A stretch of DNA of 60,955 nucleotides from Fulvivirga marina (GTDB taxonomy: Bacteria; Bacteroidota; Bacteroidia; Cytophagales; Cyclobacteriaceae). The translations under genes and the position numbers were made by a program. The stretch is taken from the NCBI RefSeq assembly GCF_016775155.1, contig NZ_JAEUGD010000016.1, positions 111,794 to 172,748 of the forward strand, in the 5' to 3' direction. The notes beneath the pieces were generated by a model, which saw only the letters and a program-made list of their open reading frames with translations, made no database searches and was not told the origin of the DNA. Positions 40,520-47,696 of the stretch are shown here, one piece after another (the stretch's first letter is position 1; every line of letters begins with the position of its first letter).

Positions 40520-40951
40520 TTAACCTCCAACGGTTTCTTTCAAATTATCGACCAGGCTATACCAGAGATCATAAAGTTCGTCATTATCATCCATATCTGA
40601 ATAGTCAGTAATTTTGATAAAAACACTCTGAGTTAACTCGTTCATTTCCAACCTTAGCTCAAAGTAAGCAGGGTCATCATTCTCCTCGTCGGTTTCCGGA
40701 AGAAATTCAAATTTAACATAGTGATTTGTACGGTGAGAAACCATTCGGGCTCTATGATCCTCCTCATCCCAAATAAAATTATAGACTTTGTCCTCATCAA
40801 CTGTTACATCATCGGCCATCCATTGTGCAAGGCCGCTGGCTGTACTCAGATAAGGATATAACATCTTTGTTGACGCATTGATTTCAAAGTCTGTTGTAAA
40901 CAAATGTCTACTCATATCCAGCGCGTTAAGAATTGATTTAAGATATGCCAT
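40520..40951 (-). CDS. START-like (SRPBCC) domain protein
   Basis: A 143-aa, or if the second ATG at 40913-40915 is used 131-aa, protein of the Bacteroidota START-like family (F-T-T-D-F-E-I-N-A-S-x-K-M-L-Y-P-Y-L-S-T, G-L-A-Q-W). The helix-grip fold holds a hydrophobic ligand or acts as an Aha1-like partner. The second ATG gives the usual N-terminus M-S-R-H-L-F-T-T. It lies upstream of and divergent from the tRNA, and 53 bp before the LptF/G start. Confidence 0.85.
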   Translation of the reverse strand: MAYLKSILNALDMSRHLFTTDFEINASTKMLYPYLSTASGLAQWMADDVTVDEDKVYNFIWDEEDHRARMVSHRTNHYVKFEFLPETDEENDDPAYFELRLEMNELTQSVFIKITDYSDMDDNDELYDLWYSLVDNLKETVGG

Positions 40952-40991
40952 TTTTATGAAACGACCAATTTAAATAAAAATTTAAAAAGTA

Positions 40992-41024
40992 TTTGGTAAA
41001 AATAAATCATTATTAGTAAGTTTG
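40992..41024 (+). promoter_or_regulatory. Probable promoter of tRNA-Met
   Basis: TTTG (40992-40995) and TAAGTTTG (41017-41024) are 21 bp apart, about 85 bp before the tRNA. This predates the island and stays on the chromosomal side. Confidence 0.5.
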
Positions 41025-41111
41025 CGCTCCATTTGAGAAACAGTTAAGCGAAATACAACTGTCTCGCGATGAAAATCAGAGACATAAATAAGAAGCAAAA
41101 CTGAGAAAAAT

Positions 41112-41185
41112 GGCGAGGTAGCTCAGTTGGTTAGAGCGCAGGATTCATAACCCTGAGGTCACGGGTTCAACTCCCGTCCTCGCTA
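41112..41185 (+). tRNA. tRNA-Met (anticodon CAT), island integration site
   Basis: A 74-nt cloverleaf: acceptor GGCGAGG/CCTCGCT (with G1-U72), D stem GCTC/GAGC, anticodon loop TTCATAA, T stem ACGGG/CCCGT with T-loop TTCAACT. The 31-39 pair is an A-C mismatch. CCA is not encoded. It is not the initiator type (no GGG/CCC anticodon stem); elongator Met is preferred, though tRNA-Ile2 with modified C34 is possible. The 3' part (41140 onward) is the attL repeat and is duplicated at 57721-57767. Confidence 0.93.
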
Positions 41186-41186
41186 C
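41140..41186. repeat. attL, left attachment repeat
   Basis: 47 bp from the anticodon-stem A to the base after the tRNA discriminator, identical to 57721-57767. It completes the functional tRNA, so integration did not destroy the gene. Confidence 0.92.
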
Positions 41187-41190
41187 ATAA

Positions 41191-41214
41191 AAAAGGCACT
41201 TTCGAGTGCCTTTT
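41191..41214. terminator. UUCG-loop terminator after tRNA, element-borne
   Basis: AAAAGGCACT (41191-41200), TTCG loop, AGTGCCTTTT (41205-41214), then TTTTC. It ends tRNA transcription on the plus strand and, by symmetry, integrase transcription on the minus strand. It lies inside the element. Confidence 0.85.
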
Positions 41215-41225
41215 TTCATTTGGTG

Positions 41226-42479
41226 TTAAGTTTTGGTGTTAAGTTCAGACAGAAATCCAAACAGCTTTTGCCCCTGAAGCTGCTCCATTATTTGCTTTTG
41301 CCCCAGGTAAAAATCAATTGTTGTAGACAAATTTTTATGCCTCTTTAGAGCCTTTGACTTATCACCCAACATATCCCATAATCTTGTTTCCAGTGTTTTC
41401 CTCAACGCCTTAAATTCTTTCCTGGTGTTGAATCCAGCTATCGACCAAAAATGCGAAAAGGCCTTTGAACATTGATCTTTTAATGTTTGCCGGTTTGCAT
41501 GGCATGGCTCTATAATATAATCATCGTCTCCCCCTCTTTCAAGTGTCAACAAGAAAGATGCTACATCTTCAGTTATTGGCAGATAGTGATGATCCTCAAT
41601 CTTCTGCTTTCTATTCACTTTAAAGTTTGGAACCTTAATATAATTCTCTTCTATGTGTTGCCATTTCAAAAGAAACACCCCATCTCTGCGCTCACCAGTG
41701 TAGAGCGCCAAAAGGATCGCATTCCTGAGCCATGGCCGATAGAAATTCCTTCTGGTCTTCCCTACCTGAGCCCAACCATTGTCATATGAAATCACCTTAA
41801 ACAATTGCTCCAGTTCTTCCTCGTAAACAATATCTGGGTTGTTTACAGTATATTTCTGAGTTATCCGGTTAAATGGATTACTTTCAGTAAAGCCTTCTGT
41901 AATGAAAGCATTGTACATGGTACGAAGTCCAACAATATGCTTATTGTAGGTCTTATTCGCGTACCCTTTATTTTCCAGGTAATTATGAAAGATACCAAGG
42001 TGACGTTTATTCAACTGGAAGGATTTTATCTTAACTCCTTTCTGAATCAATGCCTCACGAAATCGATTTATAAATCGTTTCTGTTCAAGGATATAATCTT
42101 CACTTAGATTCTTCTTTTCAAATTCTTCAACGTTCAAGTCTTTTAAGTAATCTAAATACCACGCAATACCCTGATCCAGATTTTGAGGGGACTCACCTAT
42201 TTCCTCATTATAATTCGCTTGTATAGCGCTTATATCGTATTCATTCTCAACAAGAAGCTGCTTCCATTCCTGATGATGCAGATATGCATCCTCAACATCC
42301 AAATTACTCCAACTCTTAATAAGGTCAGCTTGTTTAGTATTTGGATTCCAAACTCTCGATTGATAGACCATACTATGCCCAACACGCCTGCATGGACTCT
42401 TTGTAACCACCTTTTTGCAGGTATTGCACCATACGTGTAACCCAGTTCGCTTGTATTTGGCCGGTAACGTTAATCGCAT
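41226..42479 (-). CDS. Tyrosine integrase with N-terminal zinc-finger-like motif
   Basis: A 417-aa site-specific recombinase that inserts and excises the element at the tRNA. The catalytic domain (about 215-410) has the first Arg in Y-T-G-E-R-R-D-G, a second box L-R-K-T-L-E-T-R-L with the usual His position replaced, a later H in L-K-R-H-K-N, and the nucleophile Tyr in T-T-I-D-F-Y. A SAM-like core-binding domain lies at about 85-200. Residues 15-37 hold C-N-T-C, a further Cys and a His (C-x2-C-x9-C-x4-H), resembling a zinc ribbon, unusual among phage integrases. It overlaps the HTH gene by 10 bp, and they form one operon. Confidence 0.9.
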   Translation of the reverse strand: MRLTLPAKYKRTGLHVWCNTCKKVVTKSPCRRVGHSMVYQSRVWNPNTKQADLIKSWSNLDVEDAYLHHQEWKQLLVENEYDISAIQANYNEEIGESPQNLDQGIAWYLDYLKDLNVEEFEKKNLSEDYILEQKRFINRFREALIQKGVKIKSFQLNKRHLGIFHNYLENKGYANKTYNKHIVGLRTMYNAFITEGFTESNPFNRITQKYTVNNPDIVYEEELEQLFKVISYDNGWAQVGKTRRNFYRPWLRNAILLALYTGERRDGVFLLKWQHIEENYIKVPNFKVNRKQKIEDHHYLPITEDVASFLLTLERGGDDDYIIEPCHANRQTLKDQCSKAFSHFWSIAGFNTRKEFKALRKTLETRLWDMLGDKSKALKRHKNLSTTIDFYLGQKQIMEQLQGQKLFGFLSELNTKT

Positions 42480-42712
42480 AATCTATAATCTAAAGTTGCA
42501 AATTCAGATTTAGGCTGATACCCCATTTTTTTCCTCACTTTCTCCTCTATTGTAAAGGCTCTATTCAGCTCATTCACTGAAAACCAGGCTTTACCACCCT
42601 TTCTAATAATTCTTACCCCTAGCTTTTGTAAATTACCTATTATCGTTCTTTTATCCTTCCAATTATACTCCTTTCTCAACACCTCTACCGGATAGTATTC
42701 GATCCCATTCAT
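42470..42712 (-). CDS. Small HTH protein, possible excisionase
   Basis: An 80-aa basic protein with a winged or MerR/AlpA-like helix-turn-helix (K-D-K-R-T-I-I-G-N-L-Q-K-L-G-V-R-I-I-R, about residues 19-37). By position, overlapping the integrase start, it is a likely excisionase or recombination directionality factor. Sequence alone does not prove this. Confidence 0.6.
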   Translation of the reverse strand: MNGIEYYPVEVLRKEYNWKDKRTIIGNLQKLGVRIIRKGGKAWFSVNELNRAFTIEEKVRKKMGYQPKSEFATLDYRLCD

Positions 42713-42760
42713 TTCTTCAGCCCCTCCGTAGGCTGCTCCTTATTCAACTTCACACATAAA

Positions 42761-42786
42761 AAAACCGGGCTCTTAGTCCCGGTTTT
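42761..42786 (-). terminator. Terminator after 90-aa ORF
   Basis: AAAACCGGG (42761-42769) pairs with CCCGGTTTT (42778-42786). It separates the 90-aa gene from the HTH-integrase operon. Confidence 0.75.
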
Positions 42787-42818
42787 ATAATCAATATTTA
42801 AAAAGGTTAAAGCGCGAT

Positions 42819-43091
42819 TCACTCCATCACCCAATCAACTACCCCATTCCTAACCCTCCTTTCGGGTCTCACACTTAACAGCAAGTTTCTTGCATCTCCC
42901 ATTGTCTTTAAAGCCATTTCGCCAAGGTTCTTCATTTCCTGTATAGCTTGGCTCCTGAAAACTTCGTTATCTATACTTTTGAATGCCCCATATGCCATGA
43001 CCATATCATGACTAAGGTCTGTTACTGTTTGATTATCTGAGTGCTCCTTTGCTAACTCATCGTCGATAAATTGAAAGAAAAATTCAGTCAT
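42819..43091 (-). CDS. Unknown 90-aa element protein
   Basis: A small mostly helical protein (F-F-F-Q-F-I-D-D-E-L-A-K-E-H near the start). I do not recognise it. It is the first minus-strand gene leaving the shared control region, so it may belong to the lysogeny or copy-control side. It has its own terminator. Confidence 0.55.
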   Translation of the reverse strand: MTEFFFQFIDDELAKEHSDNQTVTDLSHDMVMAYGAFKSIDNEVFRSQAIQEMKNLGEMALKTMGDARNLLLSVRPERRVRNGVVDWVME

Positions 43092-43118
43092 AATTTGTGT
43101 TCTTATTTAAAGCCAAAT

Positions 43119-43519
43119 GGTCGACCACCCACTATAATTGCGATAGCCCGGGAGAACACAAAAGCCCAGACATTACAGAGGTAATCGACCCATTTTGTTG
43201 ATATTTTTTTCGTGTGTTCTTTTTAAGGATGTTATCGCAATCATCCGATGACACAATTATATGGAGAATAATTTTATAATAAAAACAAGATTATTAATTT
43301 TATTTCGATTTACAATATTATTAAAAAATATTGTAAAACGGCCTTAAAATAATCTATTGATAATTTTTAGAAATTTTGACGCAAGAAAAATAATTGCACT
43401 TATTCAATAATATCGCTATTATTGTAAATTGAAAGAGAGTGAAAAATATAACCAAGATTGATCCCTTGGTAGGTAAGAAAAAAAATACAAGGATACTTTA
43501 TTCGTGGGCACCATGGTGC
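43119..43519. promoter_or_regulatory. Control region with many inverted repeats
   Basis: The 468-bp gap between the divergent 90-aa gene and the Rep-like gene holds several palindromes. TGGTCGACCA lies at 43119-43128. ATTGCGATA...AGAACACA is inverted as TGTGTTCT...TATCGCAAT across 43136-43241. TTTACAATATT and AATATTGTAAA are perfect arms at 43309-43337. CAATAATA-TCGC-TATTATTG spans 43405-43424. ACCAAG/CTTGGT spans 43451-43470. GCACCATGGTGC lies at 43508-43519, 40 bp before Rep. The stretch 43240-43440 is very A/T-rich. They look like operators or origin sites; no binder is known. Confidence 0.65.
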
Positions 43520-43559
43520 GCGGATCAACCTGAGTTTAGCATCCTTTTAATCACTAATT

Positions 43560-44678
43560 ATGGGGAATGATATGAGAAGTAATGGACAAATTGAAAAAGT
43601 GAGAGGGAAAGTTGGTGTAGATGGTTTCAAAACGCTGGACAAGTATTACGATCCAGGGTTAAAACAATTATTCGGACAATTTAGCAAAGTTGAAAGACAA
43701 TTGATGGAAACTGAGCTGAAGGGGCAACCAAGTTTGATATTTTATTACGCTGTAATTAAGTGCTGGAGGCGACTTAAAGGTAAATACAAAAACATGGCAG
43801 TAGTAGCCGATACATTTTTGGAAAGTTCTAATCTAAAAGAATGTTATTCAGAAATATACTCATCAGATAAAAACATTGTCAACCGTAAAACGGTCAAGAA
43901 TTGGAGAAAAGAACTTGAATCCAGGGGTATTATTAAATGTCACGGCTATGTAGATGGTGGTCATCTTATTGAATTTATTAAAGAGCGAGAATTGAATTCA
44001 AGTGGCTATGAAGAGATCACAAAAAAAATGCTTTTAACTGATAAGCTAACATTAGCTGATAAGAAGTTTATTATTTCAATAGTCCCGTTCATTCTAAATG
44101 AGCGAGATGTAATAATTCTGAACAACAGAGAAATCGCAATTGCAACGGGGTATGACGAACATACAGTTGGCAGAATAATGAGAGATTTTGAACGCAGAGG
44201 AATAATTGCAGTAAACCCAACCAGCTCTGAGCGATTGTTTAATCTGACATGGCTAATGACTGGTCTGATGGATAATTACATTGAGGCATTAGCCAGAATA
44301 AATGAGCTAGAAGATGAAAACTTGAAATTGAGAAGAAGGATCGAGATGCTTGAAAGGCAACTGCAGGCCTTAAATGACTCTAAAAAAAATTCCTTAAGTG
44401 AAGTTTTAAGCACTCTCATTGAATCCGTAAAGAATCAAGTCGAAAGCAATATAGCACCTGAAAAACTTGATGAAATCCTTCTTATGATCGAGAATAAGAT
44501 TTTAAGTGCTGTGACTGATGAGAAAAATAAAAATATCGCTGGCATATTGATAGGTTTGTCTGATACTGAACTGGACGAACTACGAGAGCTGAAGGAGGAG
44601 GGCATGGAGCCTTTCGAGATCGCAAGAGAAACCTCTTTTGATCTGCAGGAGATAGAGTCGGCTTGGTCTATAATCTGA
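43560..44678 (+). CDS. Winged-helix replication-initiator-like protein
   Basis: A 372-aa protein with two winged-helix-like segments: N-R-K-T-V-K-N-W-R-K-E-L-E-S-R-G-I-I (about 107-124) and A-I-A-T-G-Y-D-E-H-T-V-G-R-I-M-R (about 199-214). A coiled coil (about 240-275) and an acidic tail with a possible third HTH follow. I do not recognise the family. Two winged helices plus four 17-bp direct repeats at 21-22 bp spacing beginning at the stop codon are the hallmark of plasmid initiators (Rep_3 type) with iterons, so I infer replication control. It may instead be a phage replication-organiser or repressor. The second ATG (43572) is an alternative start. Confidence 0.65.
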   Translation: MGNDMRSNGQIEKVRGKVGVDGFKTLDKYYDPGLKQLFGQFSKVERQLMETELKGQPSLIFYYAVIKCWRRLKGKYKNMAVVADTFLESSNLKECYSEIYSSDKNIVNRKTVKNWRKELESRGIIKCHGYVDGGHLIEFIKERELNSSGYEEITKKMLLTDKLTLADKKFIISIVPFILNERDVIILNNREIAIATGYDEHTVGRIMRDFERRGIIAVNPTSSERLFNLTWLMTGLMDNYIEALARINELEDENLKLRRRIEMLERQLQALNDSKKNSLSEVLSTLIESVKNQVESNIAPEKLDEILLMIENKILSAVTDEKNKNIAGILIGLSDTELDELRELKEEGMEPFEIARETSFDLQEIESAWSII

Positions 44679-44757
44679 TGTAGAAAAGTTCTTAGGTGTT
44701 GCACAAAAGTTCCCTATTCGTTGAACAAAACTTCCCTCATGTTGAAGAAAAGTTCCC
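44677..44757 (+). repeat. Four iteron-like direct repeats
   Basis: Consensus GTTGAAGAAAAGTTCCC occurs at 44698-44714, 44720-44736 and 44741-44757, with a weaker copy at 44677-44693. Spacing is 21, 22 and 21 bp, i.e. two helical turns. They begin at the Rep-like stop codon. Confidence 0.8.
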
Positions 44758-44762
44758 ACATA

Positions 44763-44798
44763 GTAACGCTACTAGTAAAGCTACGAATAAAGCTAACT
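44763..44798 (+). repeat. Three tandem 12-bp repeats
   Basis: GTAACGCTACTA, GTAAAGCTACGA and ATAAAGCTAACT follow head to tail. Such A/T-rich short tandem units are often the melting site next to iterons. Confidence 0.6.
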
Positions 44799-44808
44799 AT
44801 AGAGGATA

Positions 44809-44829
44809 GTTACTTTTAATAAAAGTAAC
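44809..44829. promoter_or_regulatory. Perfect 9-bp inverted repeat
   Basis: GTTACTTTT-AAT-AAAAGTAAC. No T-run on either side long enough for a terminator; likely a binding site or cruciform. Confidence 0.5.
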
Positions 44830-44898
44830 CAAAACAATAGGGTGCTTTCGCACTTTAACATTGCTAAAATTTAAAGTGAAATCTTCAGATATAGTTTG

Positions 44899-45093
44899 TC
44901 CCCACGATTAACCAGTATTCTAAACGAGGTTCCCCACGATTAACCAGTATTGTATCCAGAGATAACTAATAAGTTAAAAGCACTTTAAATGAACACTTCA
45001 GACTAATCTATATAGAATCTCTCAGTCAAACCATGTAAGAATACCGGTTAATCGTGGGGAACTAAGATGTTTAATACTGGTTAATCGTGAGGA
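44899..45093. repeat. Two direct and two inverted 21-bp repeats
   Basis: TCCCCACGATTAACCAGTATT lies at 44899-44919 and 44931-44951. Its reverse complement occurs at 45040-45060 (one mismatch) and 45073-45093 (one mismatch). Pair spacings are 32 and 33 bp. The mirror layout spans 195 bp. Confidence 0.85.
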
Positions 45094-45148
45094 CCACTCA
45101 GAACGAAAAGGTTTAACCAAGGGTAGATATAATTTACTATACTTAAAC

Positions 45149-45316
45149 ATGGAGGCAAAGACAGAAAGTGAGTTATTAGAAAGACTGAAAGATTTGGGAC
45201 TATCGTTTCGAATACAAGAGACTATCAATATGCGGCTTATACTGATTAATGTAGATGGCATTGAGACCACCATAGCCTTTCATAAGGGAACTGGTCAAAG
45301 ATTAGATTTATATTAG
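45149..45316 (+). CDS. Unknown 55-aa protein after the origin
   Basis: ATG 45149 to TAG 45316. The protein has a helical start (E-L-L-E-R-L-K-D-L-G) and a beta-rich end (I-L-I-N-V-D-G-I-E-T-T-I-A-F-H). The frame is short, but a good terminator follows 26 bp later (45342-45369), so it looks like a real one-gene unit. The last inverted repeat (45073-45093) sits 55 bp upstream and could repress it. Function unknown. Confidence 0.55.
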   Translation: MEAKTESELLERLKDLGLSFRIQETINMRLILINVDGIETTIAFHKGTGQRLDLY

Positions 45317-45341
45317 TAACTGTTTCATTAAATCTTGCAAG

Positions 45342-45369
45342 AACCGGCTTCATGGAGGTCGGTTTTTTT
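45342..45369 (+). terminator. Terminator of 55-aa gene
   Basis: AACCGGC (45342-45348) pairs with GTCGGTT (45358-45364, one G-U), then TTTTT. Confidence 0.75.
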
Positions 45370-45576
45370 ATTGATTCGAATTGGTTTTGATTGCCTGCTA
45401 AACAATCTATCTCCCTTTCAGATGTTACACATTTTGAGAAAAAAGAGGCAACATGTCGTAACCTCCCCCCTATCGTTTTTACTATACTTATTTGATTTTA
45501 ACATGATTGTTTTTTTGGTTGATACCTCATTGACCCTGTAAGGTCTTTGAGGTTTTCTTAAGGATGAATGTAACAT

Positions 45577-45831
45577 ATGAATGAAAAGATAAGAATAAAG
45601 AACTTCTGGTATAGAGTTATATACTTTCAAATCTTCCATGGAGCTAGCGTGGCTAGAGCAGTCGAATTGGCCAAGCAGGAATTAGGGAATCCACCATACA
45701 AATACAACAGAGCACACGCAGCAAGGATATTAAACAAATTTGATTATCAGTCTTATAAAAGAAACCTACTGGAAAGGCTATCAGAATTTGAGAAGGATAT
45801 AACGAATAGCATAGCCATTATTGAAAAGTAA
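45577..45831 (+). CDS. Unknown 84-aa element protein
   Basis: A basic, mostly helical protein with a V-A-R-A-V-E-L-A-K-Q-E-L segment (residues 26-37) followed by N-R-A-H-A-A-R-I-L-N-K-F, which could form a DNA-binding helix pair. I do not recognise it. The next gene starts 9 bp downstream. First gene of the rightward phage block. Confidence 0.5.
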   Translation: MNEKIRIKNFWYRVIYFQIFHGASVARAVELAKQELGNPPYKYNRAHAARILNKFDYQSYKRNLLERLSEFEKDITNSIAIIEK

Positions 45832-45840
45832 ATTAGGAGA

Positions 45841-46080
45841 ATGGATATAAAATTCAACAAATCGTACATCGAGTTTGACAGCAGAATATTCAAGCTGCCA
45901 TTCGCGGAAGTAACGAACATACCGTCTGGTTTGGAGCTTCAATTTGAGAATAAGAAAAATATTATCATCACCTCCATCACGGATATTACATCTATCACAG
46001 ATAACACATCAGGATCGCCTCAGAACATTTCTATTCCCGCTACCCTGGATGCACTTAAAAAGCTATTAATAGGATTTTAA
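45841..46080 (+). CDS. Unknown 79-aa element protein
   Basis: A small beta-rich protein with a Thr/Ile/Ser-repeated middle (I-T-S-I-T-D-I-T-S-I-T-D) and P-A-T-L-D-A-L-K-K-L-L at the end. Not recognised. Its stop codon lies inside a perfect hairpin (46075-46107). Confidence 0.5.
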   Translation: MDIKFNKSYIEFDSRIFKLPFAEVTNIPSGLELQFENKKNIIITSITDITSITDNTSGSPQNISIPATLDALKKLLIGF

Positions 46081-46107
46081 AGCAGTAAGTAGAGTACTGC
46101 TTTAAAA
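46075..46107. promoter_or_regulatory. Perfect 13-bp hairpin over a stop codon
   Basis: TTTTAAAGCAGTA (46075-46087) and TACTGCTTTAAAA (46095-46107) with a 7-nt loop. The stop TAA (46078-46080) is in the stem. No T-run follows, so it could act as a processing or stability site, or attenuate. Confidence 0.6.
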
Positions 46108-46144
46108 TACGACAATAATTATAATAGATTTAACAGTTTATAAC

Positions 46145-46801
46145 ATGCAAGAAGAGACAGAAAAAGAAGAGATAATTGTAATTACACCAGAAACCAAAAA
46201 AAAGGTTGAACAGAAAATCAAGCAGTGTCAATTACTGACAGAATTGATTTCTAAAGTATATGACTCATTACAGTTACTTGATGGTGTTGATTTAAATAAA
46301 GAATTTGTTTTAGGGATGCTTAAAGGGGCAATTAAGCTAGAAAGTACGGGAGTACCCACAAGTAACACCAATTCATTTTTGACGAAAATCAATGAAATCT
46401 ATATTAATTCGAAATATAATAATGACCCGAACATTGAATTTAGTATAGCAGAAGCCTTGAAGGTGTATCGCCTAAAACTACCAAAAGAGACTATTAGCAC
46501 AATTGATTCAATCTTCAGTTTACATGATGCTCTAGCTTACATAACAGTCTCAAATAATACTTTTGTTTTTTCTCAAGATAGTATTTACAGATCAACTGGT
46601 AAAGTATTTAAAGGTGATGCCGCCAGGAGATACAGCATATTAAAAGCGCTGGAAGAAAATATTAACGAAATGTTAAGTGAAGCCTTTAAAGGCCCCTTCC
46701 CTCCCATTGAAAAGATTTTTAACCAGACTTTATTGAATGCATATCAATCAACTGAGATTGGACAGGTAGAAGTAAATCTTCATTTGATAGAACGCTATTA
46801 A
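46145..46801 (+). CDS. Unknown 218-aa element protein
   Basis: A soluble, mostly helical protein starting with a Glu/Lys-rich stretch (E-E-T-E-K-E-E-I-I, then E-T-K-K-K-V-E-Q-K). No domain recognised; it stands where phages often place scaffold or assembly factors, before the protease, but there is no sequence evidence for that. Part of a tight co-oriented block (next start 8 bp away). Confidence 0.6.
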   Translation: MQEETEKEEIIVITPETKKKVEQKIKQCQLLTELISKVYDSLQLLDGVDLNKEFVLGMLKGAIKLESTGVPTSNTNSFLTKINEIYINSKYNNDPNIEFSIAEALKVYRLKLPKETISTIDSIFSLHDALAYITVSNNTFVFSQDSIYRSTGKVFKGDAARRYSILKALEENINEMLSEAFKGPFPPIEKIFNQTLLNAYQSTEIGQVEVNLHLIERY

Positions 46802-46809
46802 AAGACTCT

Positions 46810-47415
46810 ATGAGACAACGAGTACTCGAACTTAATTTAACAGGAACAATTGACAGAGCATGCTCTGAAGGCTTTGTTCAACAATTTAAAAAGCTTGAAG
46901 CTCAAAAGCCCGATAAAATCTATATTCGAATTAATAGCCCTGGCGGTTCGGTATTACATGGATGGTCAATGGTTGATGTAGTAATGAATTCCAAAATTCC
47001 AACTACCGCAATTGTAGTTGGAGTTGCGGCATCAATGGCAACTACAGTCATGGCAGCAGCCGACAAAGCCGTGATAATGGAACATGCTTCATTGATGATT
47101 CATAATCCATTCGATCCAACAGAAGTCACTGAACATTCCAGTCCACAAGTAAAAATATATGCCGGACAGATTGCCACACTGTATGCTAAGCGCTGGGGTA
47201 AACATAAAAGCCAAATCATGAAAATAATGGCCGGTGCAACCGGTGGTGACGGTACGTGGTATAATGCTCAACAAGCTCTCGACATGGGAATTGTCTCTAA
47301 TATAATAACGCTTCCCCATCAAACGTCAAGTCAAAGAACTCTTCCGGGCATGGCGGCTACTTTGTCGGACATAGAATCCCGAAGTAGTAATCTTTTAACT
47401 CAAATTAGAATATGA
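46810..47415 (+). CDS. ClpP-type phage prohead (head maturation) protease
   Basis: A 201-aa serine protease of the ClpP/crotonase fold. I-N-S-P-G-G-S-V (residues 41-48) forms the oxyanion strand, Ser75 in A-A-S-M-A is the nucleophile, and His98 in M-I-H-N-P the base. Phages use such enzymes to cut scaffold and head proteins during maturation. It is odd that no major capsid or portal gene lies next to it. The next gene overlaps by four bases. Confidence 0.85.
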   Translation: MRQRVLELNLTGTIDRACSEGFVQQFKKLEAQKPDKIYIRINSPGGSVLHGWSMVDVVMNSKIPTTAIVVGVAASMATTVMAAADKAVIMEHASLMIHNPFDPTEVTEHSSPQVKIYAGQIATLYAKRWGKHKSQIMKIMAGATGGDGTWYNAQQALDMGIVSNIITLPHQTSSQRTLPGMAATLSDIESRSSNLLTQIRI

Positions 47416-47696
47416 TCTATAAAGAAAAAGAACTTACCTCCTTTGAAATGAATGTTTTAAAGCTACATGTCTATCATGGGTATAACAAAATAAAGGCATT
47501 GCTTGAGGTTTTCAGTAAATACACCTCATTGAAGAATAGTGAATTGGACATTGTTAATTCTGGCTTTTGGGCTAGACCAAGTGTTCAACGACAATTGCGG
47601 AAGATGCAGGGTGATAATGACGCCGCAAGCCTGTGCGAACCAGCAATTGGCACATTATATAATCATAGTGAGGGTATTGAAATGATATTATTATGA
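47412..47696 (+). CDS. Unknown 94-aa element protein
   Basis: A soluble protein with no recognised domain; start overlaps the protease stop (ATGA) and its stop overlaps the next start (ATGA), so it is translationally coupled on both sides and is a real gene. Function unknown. Confidence 0.65.
   Translation: MIYKEKELTSFEMNVLKLHVYHGYNKIKALLEVFSKYTSLKNSELDIVNSGFWARPSVQRQLRKMQGDNDAASLCEPAIGTLYNHSEGIEMILL

Larger units (their letters stand above)
44677..45093. other. Candidate replication origin of the element
   Basis: A 417-bp non-coding stretch with iterons, a 12-bp A/T-rich triple repeat, a hairpin and two pairs of inverted 21-bp repeats, directly behind a winged-helix protein gene. No DnaA box in consensus form was seen. 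The function as an origin is inferred from arrangement only. Confidence 0.6.

Noticed and set aside
44677-45093. Repeats after the Rep-like gene as a CRISPR array
   Set aside because: Repeat units are 12-21 bp with little or no spacer, in mixed orientation; no cas genes in the window.
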